Source of the DNA: Seriola aureovittata
Lineage: Eukaryota; Chordata; Actinopteri; Carangiformes; Carangidae
Length of the DNA: 64,000 bases
NCBI RefSeq assembly: GCF_021018895.1
Contig: NC_079377.1
Coordinates: forward strand, 11,910,501 to 11,974,500
Direction: 5' to 3'
The notes beneath the pieces were generated by a model. It worked only from the letters and a program-made list of their open reading frames with translations. It searched no databases and was not told the DNA's origin. Below, piece by piece: positions 39,851 to 52,841 of the stretch (position 1 is the first letter of the stretch; the number at the start of each line of letters is the position of its first letter). The translations under genes and the position numbers were made by a program.

Positions 39851-41361
39851 AATCTTTGTTATCCAAGTCTTTATCAACAGCTGTAATAATGAAAAGTCAG
39901 TCTTTGTACTATGCAGCAGAGAGAAAACAATAATAAAGCATCAACAAACTCCAGCTCCATACATTTTTATACTCATTACATAATTAACAACCTGTAAAAA
40001 ATAAAAAACTATACTACTGTATCAAATCAGGATAAAGAAATAATCATATTAAGGACTCATTGGCAAAACTGAACATTACAATAAATGTTCAGATATTTGG
40101 TTCAGTTTAACTGAGAATGTAGGAAGCACACTATAATAACCCAATGGTGACACTATACAACAAAGGTGTAGAGTTCAAACAACAATTAAGTGTAAATGAA
40201 AAAAAAAAGATTCATTTTTTTTCTGAGTGACTGAAACAGAGCTCTTTCAGTAGAGAACAGGAAGTGTTTTTCCTGTTGCACATCAAAAGAAACTATTGCT
40301 CTTTTGGTAGTAGTTACCAAACTGGCAGCAAAACAATATGTGAACACGTCATTATGACGTCTCCCAAAAAGTGACAACTACACTATCAGCCTGCATACAG
40401 CTGTGTGAGCTTACCAGTTTTCTTCAATAAATATCGAGTGAGACTAACAACCCAAACCACTGGTGAACCTTAAACATCCCCAAGGTGGAATATACCATAC
40501 GATGGATATAATCAATGTGATTATTTAAAAGGCAAATAAGTCTCCTAAAAAATGTCCACACCTGCAGCTCTTTGGCCTTTTAATGATCTACATTTCTTTG
40601 TCTAACCTAGCAGTGTGCAATTTAATTTAGGAATAAATTATTAAGGAATACTTTTTAAGCTTTCGAGGAGTCAGATGAGAAGTTAGATAATGTTTACAAA
40701 CAGTATCTGGCTGTTAAATATGAAGTTATAGCCAGCAGATGGTTAGCTTAGCTTAGCATAAAGACTAGGAAACAGGGGGAAACAGCTAGTCTGACTCTGG
40801 TAAAAAAATTAATAAAAAATAAATTAAAAATCAGTCATTAAAATATTAAATCTTATTTGTTTAACATCCACAATCTCTTGTTGAACTCTTGGCCGGGAGC
40901 AGTGACTGTGAAATATTGTAGTCACAGTTATATATAGCGGTTTTTATGCTTTGGTTTTTGTACAGACTAAACGCTTTAGAGGTGCTAGGAAGTGTTACCT
41001 TCAAATAGAGCCATGCTAACAGCTTTCCCCCTAGTTCCAGTCTTTGTGCTAAGCTAAACTAAGCTAACCAGCGGCTGGCTTTAACTTCATTTATTTAATG
41101 AACAGACATGATAGTGGTATCAATCCTCACATCTAACGCTCTCTGAAAGAAAGCAAATTATTGTATTTCCCAAAATGTCTATTCCCATTAAAAACATAAG
41201 TTTACTTAACAAAATAAAGATCATCCATTTTTGCATATGAGGCTAAATAAAACTCCCACATAATAAACTCACAATCATCCACAGATAAGAAGCAGCATCT
41301 CAAGTAAAAAGTTGTATTACAGTCCAAGTGCATTGAAGCTGCTGATGTTTTAAAATATTCT
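39387..41361. other. Intergenic: msmb to samd8 3' side
   Basis: No coding exon seen. An (AT)n tract is at about 39814-39847, and a decayed MITE-like repeat lies at 40650-41190. The proximal part next to 41362 is probably samd8 3' UTR. Confidence 0.5.
40650..41190 (+). repeat. Second decayed copy of the MITE-like repeat
   Basis: Motifs 'gccagcagatggttagctta', 'gggggaaacagctagtctga', 'cttggccgggagcagtgact' and a right end 'tttcccaaaatgtctattcc' parallel 2023-2460. A nested or tail-to-tail arrangement is likely, because a second 'gctaagctaaactaagctaa' block appears in inverse orientation near 41050. Confidence 0.55.
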
Positions 41362-43538
41362 TTATCCAATCAGAGCTTTCATGAAGGCAGGTTTGTTGAA
41401 GGGCCAGTGATACTGGTTGGGGACAGGGCCGTTCACGTTGCACTCAAAGAAGGAGAACATAGGGAACCAAATGCGCGCCCTCCGGCTCTGCTGGTAGGCA
41501 CGGGTGTTGGCTAAGGTGTGATAGTAGAGGAAGAGGCGGGTGGTGATGTAGAAGGCGATGAACACGTCGATGGAGTAGTGCTCGTGAGCCGCGAGGATGA
41601 AGAAAATCCCAAACAGGTTTAACACCCAGGAGATGGTGTGAATCAGATTCCAGGTTCGTGGAGTGTCTGCAATTGAAAGGAATCAGGATTCTCACTAGTA
41701 TATCACATGTGCATTAATCCGCAACTGAAAACAACGACAACAAATGCACCATTTACTCCTGTTTGAGTGAAGTTTGCTAAAATACCTGTGTCGAGCTGTT
41801 TCAGAAAATCACTAAGCCTTTTTTTTTTTTTATAAATGGAAACAATATATTTGTGACATTTTTTGAGGATTTATGTCTAAAATAGGAACCAATGGCTCAT
41901 GACTGAGGCCACAGAGAGGGGAGGGAAGTGAGAAAGCATGGAGACAGACAGATTGTTGGTTTCTATCTTTTCCTGGGATTTGTTGACAGAGAGAAAAGTA
42001 CAGAATAATGTCGGCTTGACATTCAGTAGTTCAAGGCAAACAAAAAGTATTAACACTCACATTCGGTCACAAAAAAGTTGAGCAATGTGATGACAACCGT
42101 GTGTCCACTGAACATGTAGTCTCCACATGTTTGGACACCAGTCAGAGTCATTCCAAATCCACTCCAAATTGCCAACGCCCTCTGTATCTTCCCCCACGTA
42201 TCACCATATGTCTGGTGGAACAAAGAACTCCGGGTTATGAGTCAGCTGTTCATGAGTTAGCAAAGCGATAAGGCTGAGTGGCGAATAAACTGTAACACTG
42301 CCAATGGCTTGGAGAATTACCAACTGGCAAATATTATCTTATCTGCACAGAATCTCATGTGTGCTTCCCACCTTACTGGCGCACTTCAGGTGCTGCCCTG
42401 GTACAGAGAGCGAGGTGACAAACATGGTGCAGCAACGAAGCAAAAACACAGTTCCCATCAATGAACACAATCGCCTTAAGAGAATGGACCTGAAACGGAG
42501 ACAAAAATAATAGTTTGGACTTGAAACATGTTAAAAAATACTAAAATTTCATTCCTTTCCCACCACTTCATGACCTACAAGTATTAAGATAAAAAAAACT
42601 ATATATTTGCATTACAGAGCAGTGATGCTGATATATATATATATATATATATATTATTATTATTATTATGATGGTCTATCCGTGATAGAGTGGATCAGTG
42701 GACTACCTGTGTTTGTGAAGGAGCAGGATCAACAGAAACATGTAACACAGGATGACGCCACAAGCTTCAGCCATTGCAAAGGCCCAAGGAATTCTGGGAA
42801 CACTGTCAGAGTACAAAAACATCTGTATCAGCATGCAGATTAGATAAGAGTGAGGCATGGAGCAATGATCTATTGATTATTAGTGCAAAACGCACACAAG
42901 ACATATAGTCCATACCTGTCCAGGAATATATCAGGCAGCGGTGGGTATGTCCTCATGTCCGGGACACGCTCATGTACAATGACCATGACAAAAGATGTGA
43001 ATCCAAACACAAAAAAGACATATATAGAACTGATGACCGTCTTCCACACCTCTGGGTCCAATCTACCAGCCAGGTGCTGCCTACACCTCCCACTGGAGTG
43101 TACATGACACAGCGACGTTCCTGAACCATATCCAGATCTGTCGCCGTTCCTCAGTCTCAGCTCAGTCCCGTTGCACAAGCGATCACCTCCGTTATACCTC
43201 CTGTCGGCTCCGTCACAGCTCCACTCGCCCCCGGCGGCACCCAGCAAGAGGTTAGTGGGGAGGCTGTCTGAAGGCCGGAGACCCAGCTCCTCCAGCTGGG
43301 CCTGGTTCTGTCTCTGGAGCCGGCGGAGGGCTAACGTCAACCTCTTGATGTCTCCCAGCACAGTCAGGCCCAGCGGAGGACCCCGCAGGTCCGCCTCAGT
43401 CAGAGCCAGTAGACTGGGGCCGTCCAGGCGGTGCTGGGTGCACAATAACTGCACATACTCCCCGAAACCTTCCTCCTGCAGCCACTGGGCCACCTGCTTA
43501 TAGGTCCAGGCACTCACACTGTCCTCTGGTGGTGCCAT
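41362..43538 (-). CDS. samd8: Sphingomyelin synthase-related protein 1 (ceramide phosphoethanolamine synthase)
   Basis: Five coding exons: 42916-43538, 42707-42802, 42372-42489, 42061-42211, 41362-41666; GT-AG, in phase, 430 aa (human 415). An N-terminal SAM domain (about residues 10-75, [14 protein letters not shown]) precedes a Gly/Arg-rich linker. Six membrane segments follow, starting with [20 protein letters not shown]. Lipid phosphatase-type catalytic motifs are present: [10 protein letters not shown] and [12 protein letters not shown], supplying the His-His-Asp triad. The ER enzyme transfers phosphoethanolamine to ceramide and acts as a ceramide sensor in mammals. The ATG at 43536-43538 lies six bases after the acceptor, so the upstream exon is untranslated. 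An exon ending near 46575 (donor gtaagag) is a candidate leader. Confidence 0.95.
42632..42668 (+). repeat. (AT)n/(ATT)n microsatellite
   Basis: Alternating AT followed by ATT units, in the samd8 intron between coding exons 2 and 3. Confidence 0.8.
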
Positions 43539-43543
43539 GCCCA

Positions 43544-46500
43544 CTGCAGACACAGACATATACAGTGTTAAGTCACGGTCAAGTACAAAACTTTCAGATT
43601 TCAAATGAGCCAAAGAGATCAAGATTGTGATAATAATAATACAAACTCATGTGATGTCCTGTTTTGACTGATCAAAATCTACTGAAACAACAATGATCAA
43701 TTCTCCATCTTTTGATTATCACTTCCTTTTTCCACCTCTTAATTTCATCACTGTCTTTGTCACTACCACACCCAGTTGTTTCAATGCAAAACTGCCTTAA
43801 ATCCATTGACCTTAATAGTCAATTTGCATGCTACTAATTACCTACTCTCTTGTCTGTAAGATCATCATATATACTGTACCATTACCAACACACCACTGCA
43901 GCAAAGTCTAATGATTTTCATTATTGACTGGTCTGTCAGTTATTTTTTAATTTTGTTTAATCTTTTAGTGTATAAAATGTCATAAAAAATAGTAAAAATG
44001 CCCATCACAGTTTCCCAGAGCCAACACTGACAACTTCATTCAACAAACTGATGATATTAATCAGTATGGTCATTTTTTGAGAAGAAAATTCCAAACAATC
44101 TCTGTTTCCAGCTTTTGGGTTTATGACTGTTGACTGGACAAAATATGTAATCTGAAGACACCACCCTGGGATCTGGGAAATTATGACATTTGTACACCAA
44201 ATGGTAATCAATAATGAAAAATAATAATCATTAGCTGTAGTACTGAATGATATAAAACTGAGAAAAGCAACAATTCCTCACATTTTAAGAGCTGAAACTA
44301 CAAAAATGTTTTACTTTTACTTAACACATGTCTAAAACAATTGATTAATTGTTACAATTAACTGATTCATTATTCAGCACAATAAAACAGTCACCGATAC
44401 ATACTGTGAAGGTAGGCATGTGTAACTAAGGAGTCAGTGTAGAGGTGTAGAGGTAATCTGCTGTGGGGAAGCTTCTTTGTGCTCTCACTTGATGTGACCC
44501 AGCACTGAGCGGCGCAGGCTACTTAGTGCTATTGCATCATGCATGTTCAGGTTAGTGACTGTACAGTGGCTTACAGTATACGTATGCACTGACACACTGA
44601 TCCACATAAAGCAGGTCTATGTTTACCAAAACAAACGGGAATACAACCTGAGTGTAACCATGCTCTCTGCTCCATAGGCATAATTTCATAATAAAATGAA
44701 ATAAAATAAAATGAAATAAAATAAAGAGACAGTGACTCACTAACCATTCAGGGTTTATGCCAGCAGAGTTTGTAAGTTCCTCTCCCACAGACAGACTCTC
44801 GTACTGGTGAATCACTCTTCTTTGCTTTGCCTTTTTCTCATTTTTGCCCTTTGACCTTCTGATAAACTCAGTTCAGTGCTGCTCGCCCTGTACTCCCTAC
44901 GGCTCCAAAGATTGTGCAAGGTTCAACCAACATGGCTGTACTGCTGCTGACTGGACATCAGATACAGACTTAAAATTAGCAAAGTAAGCAGCTTTCAGCT
45001 ATCAGTAACACATGAGACATCACTGGCTTTTAGATAACTCTTTGACTTATTCAATAAGACAACATGGTATCAATAAATGTTCATACATACAGAGCCACTA
45101 TTTTCATATTGTAGCTGGAAGGTATTTTGAAAGGTAAACTTGAATTATTTGAACAGAATTTCAGACTAGGTGTCCTCTGTGATTACGTACTGAATCTGAG
45201 AAATACTCCAGTTTCTTAGGATTAACTAATAATTATTTTCATTATCAACTAATGTGCTCATTTTTTTAGTTAATTAATGGATTATTCTGTAAAGCGCCAG
45301 AAAATTGTGAAACATTCTGATCACAGTTTCTAAGAGCCAAAGTTGACACCTTTAAATTGGCTTTTTTAAAATCCTACCAACAGTTCAAAATGCAAAATTA
45401 TTAATTTTACCATATAAAACAGCCAAGAAAAGATAATCCTAATCCTCACCAGAGCTGAAGCAATTAGTTGATTAATCGGTTTATAGATGGACAGAAAACA
45501 GCAACTATTTTGATCATTAATTAATCCCCCAATTTTCAATCTAAAATATAAACTATAGTGATCACACAAAACAAGACATCTGAGGGCGTCACTTTAGACC
45601 AAGAAAACTGACATTTCTCACACATTTCTGAACAAGCAAAAATAAATCAATAGATTTAGCAAATCAATCAATAATGAAAATAATAGTTGCAGCCCTAATC
45701 TCCACATTTGAAAAGCTGAAATCATCAAATGTTTGGTATTTTTCTTGAAAAATTACTAATTTACTAATAAATTAACCGTTTAAGCTCTATTCTAAACATA
45801 CACAATACTGTGATACAGACCAAAAAGACCAGCTGAAACGTTGATGCTACAATATCATCATACAGTTTAAATATTGTATTCTAGTCATAAAGGTTGATTT
45901 AGAGTTTTAGAGTTTTGTAACTTACTCGAATCTATTTGAGTAAAATAAACAAGTTGATGATCATCACTGGCCTCCAAGTGAATGATCCACACAGAACAAT
46001 AACCCTAACCCTAATTAAATTAAGCCAATCAACAGATCAATATCACCTATTTACACGCCTGAAAGCTCAGGTGACTCACCTGACTGGCTGCTCAGTTTCC
46101 CCAGAGAGAAACGTTATTTTTAACTAGCCTCTAGATTTTACTGGCACCATCCTGCAGCTTCTCTGGCCTGAGGCTTTACTTGGGGATTCATAAGTGCCAT
46201 GTCAGCTTGTTTGGCTGGCTTACAGTGAGTCACAACGAGCAGTGACACACAGCTGTGACGGAGAAAGCTCTTCAGTGTGTGTGAGACAGAGACAATTTGA
46301 CAAAGGGCTCATAGTCTGTTCCCCACAGGCCCACAGTGTACCGTCGGACTGACACATTTCAGCATGAGATCAACTCCGAGTGATGAAAGGTTATGTTTAA
46401 TGATGGTGTGGAAAAGTTTAAACGTGATTATTTAAACAAGAATCATTCTAAACAAAAATGAACAAGTGGGAGGGAACATGTTCAGTGGAGAAGAAGAAAG

Positions 46501-47137
46501 TTACAGAAAGTTCAAAGTTAGTCGTTTCAAAGTTACTTTAAAAGATCATATTCAACAGTAGCTGCGTCTCTTACCATCAATCCACTGTCACTGTGCTGTC
46601 AGAGGGTGTGGACGAGCTGCCCGTTGGTGTCTCAACCCACTGGAGGACTTCTTGGCCAACATGCTTGTGACAACTAGGCAACATCAAACAGGAAGAGTCG
46701 CTAATAAACAACACCAGGGAAGAAGAGCCGGTGGTGTCGTGCAGGGCCGCTACCTAAAGCACGCTGACATCTGCTGGTCACATTGAGGAAAAACAAGGAT
46801 CCGCTAACAGGCTGCTGTTTCTGTAGATCCTTTAAAAAAAAAGAAAAAAGATGAATTTCATGGACTGTTTGGTTTGAATTGGATAAAACAAGCACAAGCA
46901 GTGGTTTTCGAACTTAATGTAAAAGGAATGTAAAGAAATGTAATGCTCAAAACACATTTCCATGATTTAGAGTTTGACTGGAGAGCCTGTGCCAAAAGGC
47001 GCCACCTGTTTTTGACAGTCACAGGATGAGTGAAGTGGATCTGCAGCTGAAACTGAATCAAAGCAAAGGCATCAGGCAGCGGCGTCATTCAGATTTGGGG
47101 ACTGAACAGAAGAGTTTACAGCCTCAAGACTTGGAAA
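43544..47137. other. samd8 5' intron and intergenic region
   Basis: No coding exon was seen. Dispersed-repeat debris with 'gattaat' and 'tagttgcagcccta' words lies around 45440-45710 and less clearly around 43940-44370. An (AAATA)n-like tract is near 44690-44725. A candidate untranslated samd8 exon ends at about 46575 and the samd8 promoter probably lies near 46.6-46.8 kb. It would be divergent from the DSP array that starts at 47138. Confidence 0.45.
45440..45710. repeat. MITE-like dispersed repeat remnant
   Basis: Begins 'agctgaagcaattagttgat' and ends 'aatagttgcagccctaatc', with the usual 'gattaatcggt', 'gacagaaaac' and 'caactattttgatcatt' words of an abundant fish repeat. Divergent copies occur near 43940-44370 and 55430-55700. 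Confidence 0.5.
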
Positions 47138-47972
47138 ATGTCTGACAGAGAGTCGAACACAGGTGATGCCTCAGAGGTGAGATGTGATACTCAAGAGTCA
47201 GACCCGGAAGAGGAGATAAAGTGCACTCGTGCGACTGGGGATTCACAGAGGGAGATCCCGTCCCTACAGGAACTAGAGGGGGTTTTATATTCAGCTCCGC
47301 GCTCCTGTCGCCATGGAGACGAGGTGTGGCCACACCTGTATCTGGGAGACATGTGAGTATCTTGTGTCTGATTTAACTTCATATTTACAGTGTGTTTCTA
47401 GATTGTTATTAACGCATCATTAATGTGGTGTCTGTGCCAGGTTTATGTCTCATGATAAGTTTGGGCTCTGGCAGCTGGGCATCACTCATGTGCTGAACGC
47501 CGCACATGGGAAACTGTGCTGTAAGGGCAGCGATGATTTCTATGGAACAACAGTGAAATACTTCGGGGTCCCGGCCAACGACCTGCCAACGTTTGACCTT
47601 TCACCTTTTTTCTACCCGGCGACCGAGTTCATTCACCTGGCTTTGACATCAGGAGGTACGTGCATGCTAGACAACACAAGAGTTACTATAAATTACCATA
47701 CAGGTGGGGTCACCTGTCCTTCCAGTTTCTTTGTTCGTGTCTTTATGTTTTATGAACTCCCAGGAAAGGTGTTTGTGCACTGCGCTGTGGGTGTGAGTCG
47801 CTCGGCTGCCTTGGTCCTAGCCTACCTGATGCTTCATCACCGCCTCACTCTTCTGTCCTCTATACGCTGTGTGCAAGAGAAACGCTGGATTTTCCCAAAC
47901 AGAGGCTTTCTGCGACAGCTTATAGCCCTGGACCGACAACTGCGGGACAAAGGGTTGAATGAGCCAAAATAA
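47138..47972 (+). CDS. dusp13a: Atypical dual-specificity phosphatase, DUSP13A/MDSP-like (unit 1)
   Basis: Three exons: 47138-47352, 47441-47655, 47764-47972; 212 aa (human MDSP 188). An acidic N-terminal tail precedes [11 protein letters not shown], then [13 protein letters not shown], the general-acid loop [16 protein letters not shown], and the active-site loop [11 protein letters not shown] with the catalytic Cys and Arg. The VPANDLP loop and WIFPNRGFL match human DUSP13A, the skeletal-muscle form, better than DUSP13B. It should dephosphorylate phospho-Tyr/Ser/Thr; substrates are uncertain. It is first of five tandem DSP units, all with the same exon plan and intron phases. The stop codon TAA is embedded in an AATAAA hexamer (47968-47973), unusual if that hexamer is used. 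Confidence 0.88.
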
Positions 47973-48406
47973 AACAAAGCTAGGATGATAAATCCATAGA
48001 AATGTGTCCTGTGTTAGTTGGCTGAAGTTAATGTCCTCATTTACACCATGCAGGACTTTCTCTGTTTGTACCATTTACTGTATGTATACAGTGAACATTG
48101 TGTCCAGCCCCCTCCCCTCCCTCGTCCTCTCCTGATGTGACCTCAGTGGTCACAGAGAGAGTCCCTGTCCTCCCCTCTCTTGAACCTTTGGCATCTGTGA
48201 ACAGACCAGTCAATGCTACAGCAACATTAAATAATTCCACATCCAGTCAGAGAGAACACACTGAACACAGACGGCTAATTTTGGAGGCGAGCGGCATTCA
48301 AACGACCACCTGCTCATGTCTCTCACTGAGCTGCAGACTCTGGTGGCGGTGAACGGGCAGTGGACAGAGACAGCAGGAGCAGTGTTGGTGTCTGTGGCCA
48401 GGGAGA

Positions 48407-49220
48407 ATGTCAGGGAGCAACCAGCAACAGGACCTGGTGCTCATTAAAGAACTGGAGCTTATTTTGGATTCCTGCACCTTGGAGCTCACACCAGTGGATG
48501 AAGTCTGGCCTAACCTGTACATAGGAAATGTGTGAGTGTCTCATGTTTGTTGCAGGGGAAAATGACATAGCTCACAGATAGAGCTCTGCAACCGGCATTG
48601 ATCAGTTTTTAACAGTGTTTAAAAGTATAAGACACATGCAACTGTTTAACGTGTTTCTTTTTTTATTCCCTGTGTTTGTCTCTTTTTATGTGTGTTTTCC
48701 AGGGCTGTGGCACAGAATAGAAAGACATTACATAAGCTTGGCATCACTCATGTCCTGAATGCAGCGCACTCCAAGCAGGGCAGCATGGGTGACAAGAGTT
48801 TTTATGGGGACACATGTGTTTACTTTGGCATCCCAGCAGAGGATTCGGACCACTTTGACCTCAGTCAGTACTTCAGACCTGCAGCTGACTTCATACATAA
48901 AGCCCTGAAGAACAACGATGGTAAAGTCATCAAACCTCTATGTATTTTGTCCTTAGCTGTTTCACATTTTCTCTGTTCTCCTTCACATTCTCCATCCTGC
49001 TTTTACAGGGAAGGTGCTGGTGCACTGCATCATGGGTGTGAGTCGATCAGCCACTTTGGCCCTGGTGTACTTGATGTTGCGGCAGCGTCTCTCTCTGAGG
49101 GATGCTATGAGGCATGTCGTCCAAAAACGAGCCATTTACCCCAACCGGAACTTCCTGTCCCTCCTCCTCAAGATGGATGAACAGCTGACACTCAGGCGAA
49201 GGTTGTGTCCTCTTCTCTGA
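48407..49220 (+). CDS. Atypical dual-specificity phosphatase, DUSP13A-like paralogue (unit 2)
   Basis: Exons 48407-48531, 48703-48920, 49009-49220, in phase, 184 aa. The start at 48407 (MSGSNQQQ) is the first ATG in frame with [13 protein letters not shown]. Motifs: [11 protein letters not shown], general-acid loop [13 protein letters not shown], active site [13 protein letters not shown], and AIYPNRNFL. It most resembles unit 1 and human DUSP13A, so it is probably a fish-lineage tandem duplicate. Catalytic Cys and Arg are intact. A polyadenylation signal ATTAAA is at 49635-49640, about 415 bases past the stop. Confidence 0.85.
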
Positions 49221-50079
49221 CATCTGTCTTTCTCATTTCTCCCTCTGCTCCTTCATGACATAAGCCATCAGTCACCCCAGGACTCAGGACTGCTCTCTCT
49301 CTTTCCACATGTTACACTCTAATCAGTACTGGCAGTGTTTGTGAATTATATTTTGTAATCACAATGTGCATGATGTAGTAAGAGGTCTGATGGTGATATT
49401 TAAATTCCATATTTTTATTTTCAAGATTGTCCACATTTCTTGCGCATGTTTAACTTCTGGGTACAGCAGCAAATGGTCATGTGTTGTTAAATATTGTAAA
49501 TATTTACATACATTGTCATATTTCTGTGAGGTTTGTTTTTCATATTCAAACTGTATTCAAATGTTTACCTGTCAGCGATGACGGGCATGTCCATGAGCTT
49601 TGTAAATACAGCTTTATGACTGTTGTTAATGTCTATTAAAGACATTTTATGATAGTTCTTGATAAGGTACCTTGTCATTCTTCTTCAATTTCTTAAACCA
49701 GAATTTGTTTTTCATTTTGGCCCAATCAACAAGAATCTGTCTTCTCTGATGGACAACACTTTGTTTTTTTCACTTTTTCTTTACCGTGCCGACGAAACCA
49801 AGTAAAATTTCATTTTCACAAAAAAACGAAATGTTAGATAGGTGAATAACCTCAGCTTTCTAAATTTCGGCGTGGACTCCACAGACGTCATTTTGAATTA
49901 TTGATAAAACAAAGTGGGATAATAAATAACGACAAGCAACAAAGAAAAGATGACATTCAACAACATGGTCAATATCAGTAAAAAGTTAAGTAATATAAAG
50001 CATGTCCAATTAATACAACCTTATTTGTTTTCAGCCTAAGATGCTGCTAATGTTTGAATAATTAAACTATTTTAAAGGT

Positions 50080-51190
50080 CTATATTTAAGAACCAAAATT
50101 TTTGAATATAATTCATATTTAAGAACCAAATATTGACATCCTTCTGTTCATGTTTTGAAATATTTTGTATGTCCGCCTTTATTTTTGATGACAAATTTGA
50201 TCCTCTTGGGTATGGATGAAACCAATCTTACACAAATCTGTGGAGAGATGTTCTGCCCTTCCTCTTAAATGATTCTTTTCAGCTGCTCTTTTCTGCCCTC
50301 CACTTTAAAACACTCCAAAGGTGTTGTATTCAATTCAAGTCAAGACGACATGCAGTCCGTGACCAGGTCATAGTTTTCACTTTTTTTCTTCATTACAAAC
50401 TCTTATGTAATTTTTGTGTTTGGGATCATTGTTGGTATGTATGTTGGGAAAATTCTTCTCCCGTTAAGCTTCTTGAAACTGGGAATCATCTTTTCATTCA
50501 GTATTTGCATATAAAAACTCAATCATATTGCCATCTATAAATGTCACCTCCCCTTCACCTTTTGCACTCATGTGGCCCCATAACTCACACCTCCATGTTT
50601 CACAGACGACACCACACCAAACATTCTGGACCCCATCTGATATAAACAAACTCATTTGGTTTCGTTTGACCAAAGAATGTGATGCCAACATTCACTGGGT
50701 CTGTTTTCATGTTGGCAAAGTTTCACTACACTTCACAGTTGTAGTTTTGTGAGTAATGGTTTTCCTCTTGGATGCTGTCTGTGGAGAACTGACGCTCTAA
50801 TCAGTCACTGAAACACCAATTTCCACAGATAATTCTTGGGCTAAATCAGAGAGACTTAGCCGTTTGTTCTTCAATGCAAGGTTGTGCAAATAGCTAATGG
50901 CTATTGTGGTGTCATTTTTCGAGAATAACCATCTGTCATTGGTAGTATGGCTCTTCCTACACCTCCCAACCACTGCTGCATCTGTGTTTCACCTTATGTT
51001 CAGTAGCCTGCTGCTGCTCTTGAACGCTCTCCCATCTCTGTGAAGTCTCACAGTCTGAGGAAGCTGTGGTGTTCACGGATTTCTTTTTCAACCTCGTTCA
51101 TGCAGTTAGTCTTAACTGGAAATCACAGGTGTAAACCCTTTTGTTACAGTGATCACAGGTAAACTCACTTTTGTTGCACTGGGGTTGTCC
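50080..51190 (-). mobile_element. Decayed Tc1/mariner-type transposon
   Basis: The minus strand encodes the C-terminal signature PKRIKFVIKNKGGHTKYF (about 50165-50225) and an internal LWGHMSAKGEGEVTFIDGNM stretch (about 50530-50590), typical of Tc1-like transposases. The intervening frame is broken by stops and frameshifts. Clear terminal inverted repeats were not found, so the boundaries are approximate. Confidence 0.75.
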
Positions 51191-51650
51191 TTTGGGGCCT
51201 GTATTTTCAGTGTAGTCAGTCGAACGTGTTTGTTTCTAATTATACATAAGATGAAATACCCTACAATTAAAAAATAATAAAATTTTGATTCGAAATTTTA
51301 GTGATTTTGCCCACTGTACTCAGTTTTATTGTACATTGTAAATGAATATTAGAGCCTTGATCAATAATTCTTAAAGGAGCAGAGCAGCAGATGTCACTTG
51401 GCTCCTGGGTGGCAACATAGGGACACATATGGTACAGTGGTGTATTACATAACAGTCTGCAGTCATCATGGAAACTCAGCAAGTGAGCTCATGTTAAAGT
51501 TAATGGGATAATGCTACATTGTTGTCCATAAGAATGAGAGTTCGGGCATGTAGAACGGCTTGAATGTGCTTTAAAGTGCCTGAATAGAGTCTGCAGGATG
51601 TGTCTGTCACTAATGAGTGTATGATTACAGAGTTATAAAAGGAAACACAG

Positions 51651-51651
<1 letters not shown>

Positions 51652-51689
<38 letters not shown>

Positions 51690-51699
51690 TGTGTGTGTG
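51652..51699 (+). repeat. (GT)n microsatellite
   Basis: GT repeat with one interruption (gtgagt), about 270 bases upstream of DSP unit 3. Confidence 0.9.
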
Positions 51700-51967
51700 G
51701 CTGCGAGCGTGTACACAGAAATAAGAGTGAGCGCGGTAGAAGAAGAGGTTGCACTGTCTTGAAGTGAGGTAAGTTCATGTGATTCAGAGTGGAAACACCT
51801 CTCGCTTCACCACTTCAGATGATTTATGATCTCTGTGTTGTTAAGAGAAGCAGCAGTGTCTTAGACTTTTGCTTTTTTTTTTTCTTTCTTTAAGATTTAC
51901 AGAACATATTTCACGCATAATGAAGGCTTGTGTGTGTGTGTGTGTTGTGTGTGTGTGTTATTACAGT

Positions 51968-52741
51968 ATGTCTCTTAGGGATCCACCATATGACCCTCCT
52001 TCTGTCTCAGAGCTGCAGGAGTTCCTGCTAGCAGACAGAAGACCCACTGGACATGTCAATCAAGTCTGGCCAAACCTTTACATAGGCAACGAGTAGGTTC
52101 ACACACAATAACATATAAGGTGCATCTATTTAAACACCGTTCACTCATATAGAAATGAATGTGTGATTGTGTTTCAGGGTGGCAGCTCGTGACAAGGGCA
52201 CTCTCCACAGTCTGGGTATTACTCACATTGTCAATGCTGCTCATGGAAGTCAACATGTCAACACCGGCCCACGTTTCTACAGAGACATGACAGTGGATTA
52301 TTATGGGGTGGAGGCTGATGATGCAATACACTTCATCCTTAGTCCTTTCTTCTACCCAACAGCACGATACATCAGAGCTGCACTGGCCATGGGAGGCAAG
52401 TCAGTCACACTTACTGTTATCGGAGTGTGTGTGTGTGTGTGACTGGATTTGAAATCAGTCTTTAAGTATGACCTCAGCAATAAACATATTAAATAATAAC
52501 AGCAAATGTCCCTGTCCCAGGACGGGTGTTTGTCCACTGTCTGATGGGTGTGAGCCGCTCTGCTACCTTAGTGCTGGCCTTCCTGATGATTGTTGAGGGC
52601 CTGAGGCTGCAGGAGGCGGTGGCCGCCGTCAGGCCGCACAGAGACATCTCCCCCAACCCAGGCTTCCTGCAGCAGCTCCGCAGCCTCGACATGAGCCTGG
52701 AGAGGGAGAGGAGACGGCGACGACAGGCCCAAACACTGTAA
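51968..52741 (+). CDS. dusp13b: Atypical dual-specificity phosphatase, DUSP13B/TMDP-like (unit 3; probable N-terminal half of a tandem-domain protein)
   Basis: Exons 51968-52092, 52178-52395, 52521-52741; 187 aa if it ends at the TAA at 52739-52741. Motifs: [31 protein letters not shown], general-acid loop [10 protein letters not shown], active site [24 protein letters not shown]. The YYGVEADD pattern matches human DUSP13B. Intron 2 starts with GC (G|gcaagt) and ends in cag; only this junction keeps frame. The last codons CTG TAA overlap a good donor (CT|gtaaag at 52738) that joins in phase to unit 4. No polyadenylation signal follows the stop before unit 4 begins. Single-domain and fused products could both exist. 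Confidence 0.85.
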
Positions 52742-52841
52742 AGACACACACAGACACACGCAAAGCCAGAAACATCAACATATACACACACATATGCACA
52801 CAGACACACACACACACACACACACATTTTTATCGCTACAG

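Larger units (their letters stand above)
49641..51967. other. Intergenic between DSP units 2 and 3
   Basis: Largely occupied by a decayed Tc1-like transposon (about 50080-51190) and a (GT)n tract at 51652-51699. The sequence just before unit 3 ends in an acceptor-like 'ttattacag' directly abutting its ATG, so an untranslated exon may lie upstream. Confidence 0.5.
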
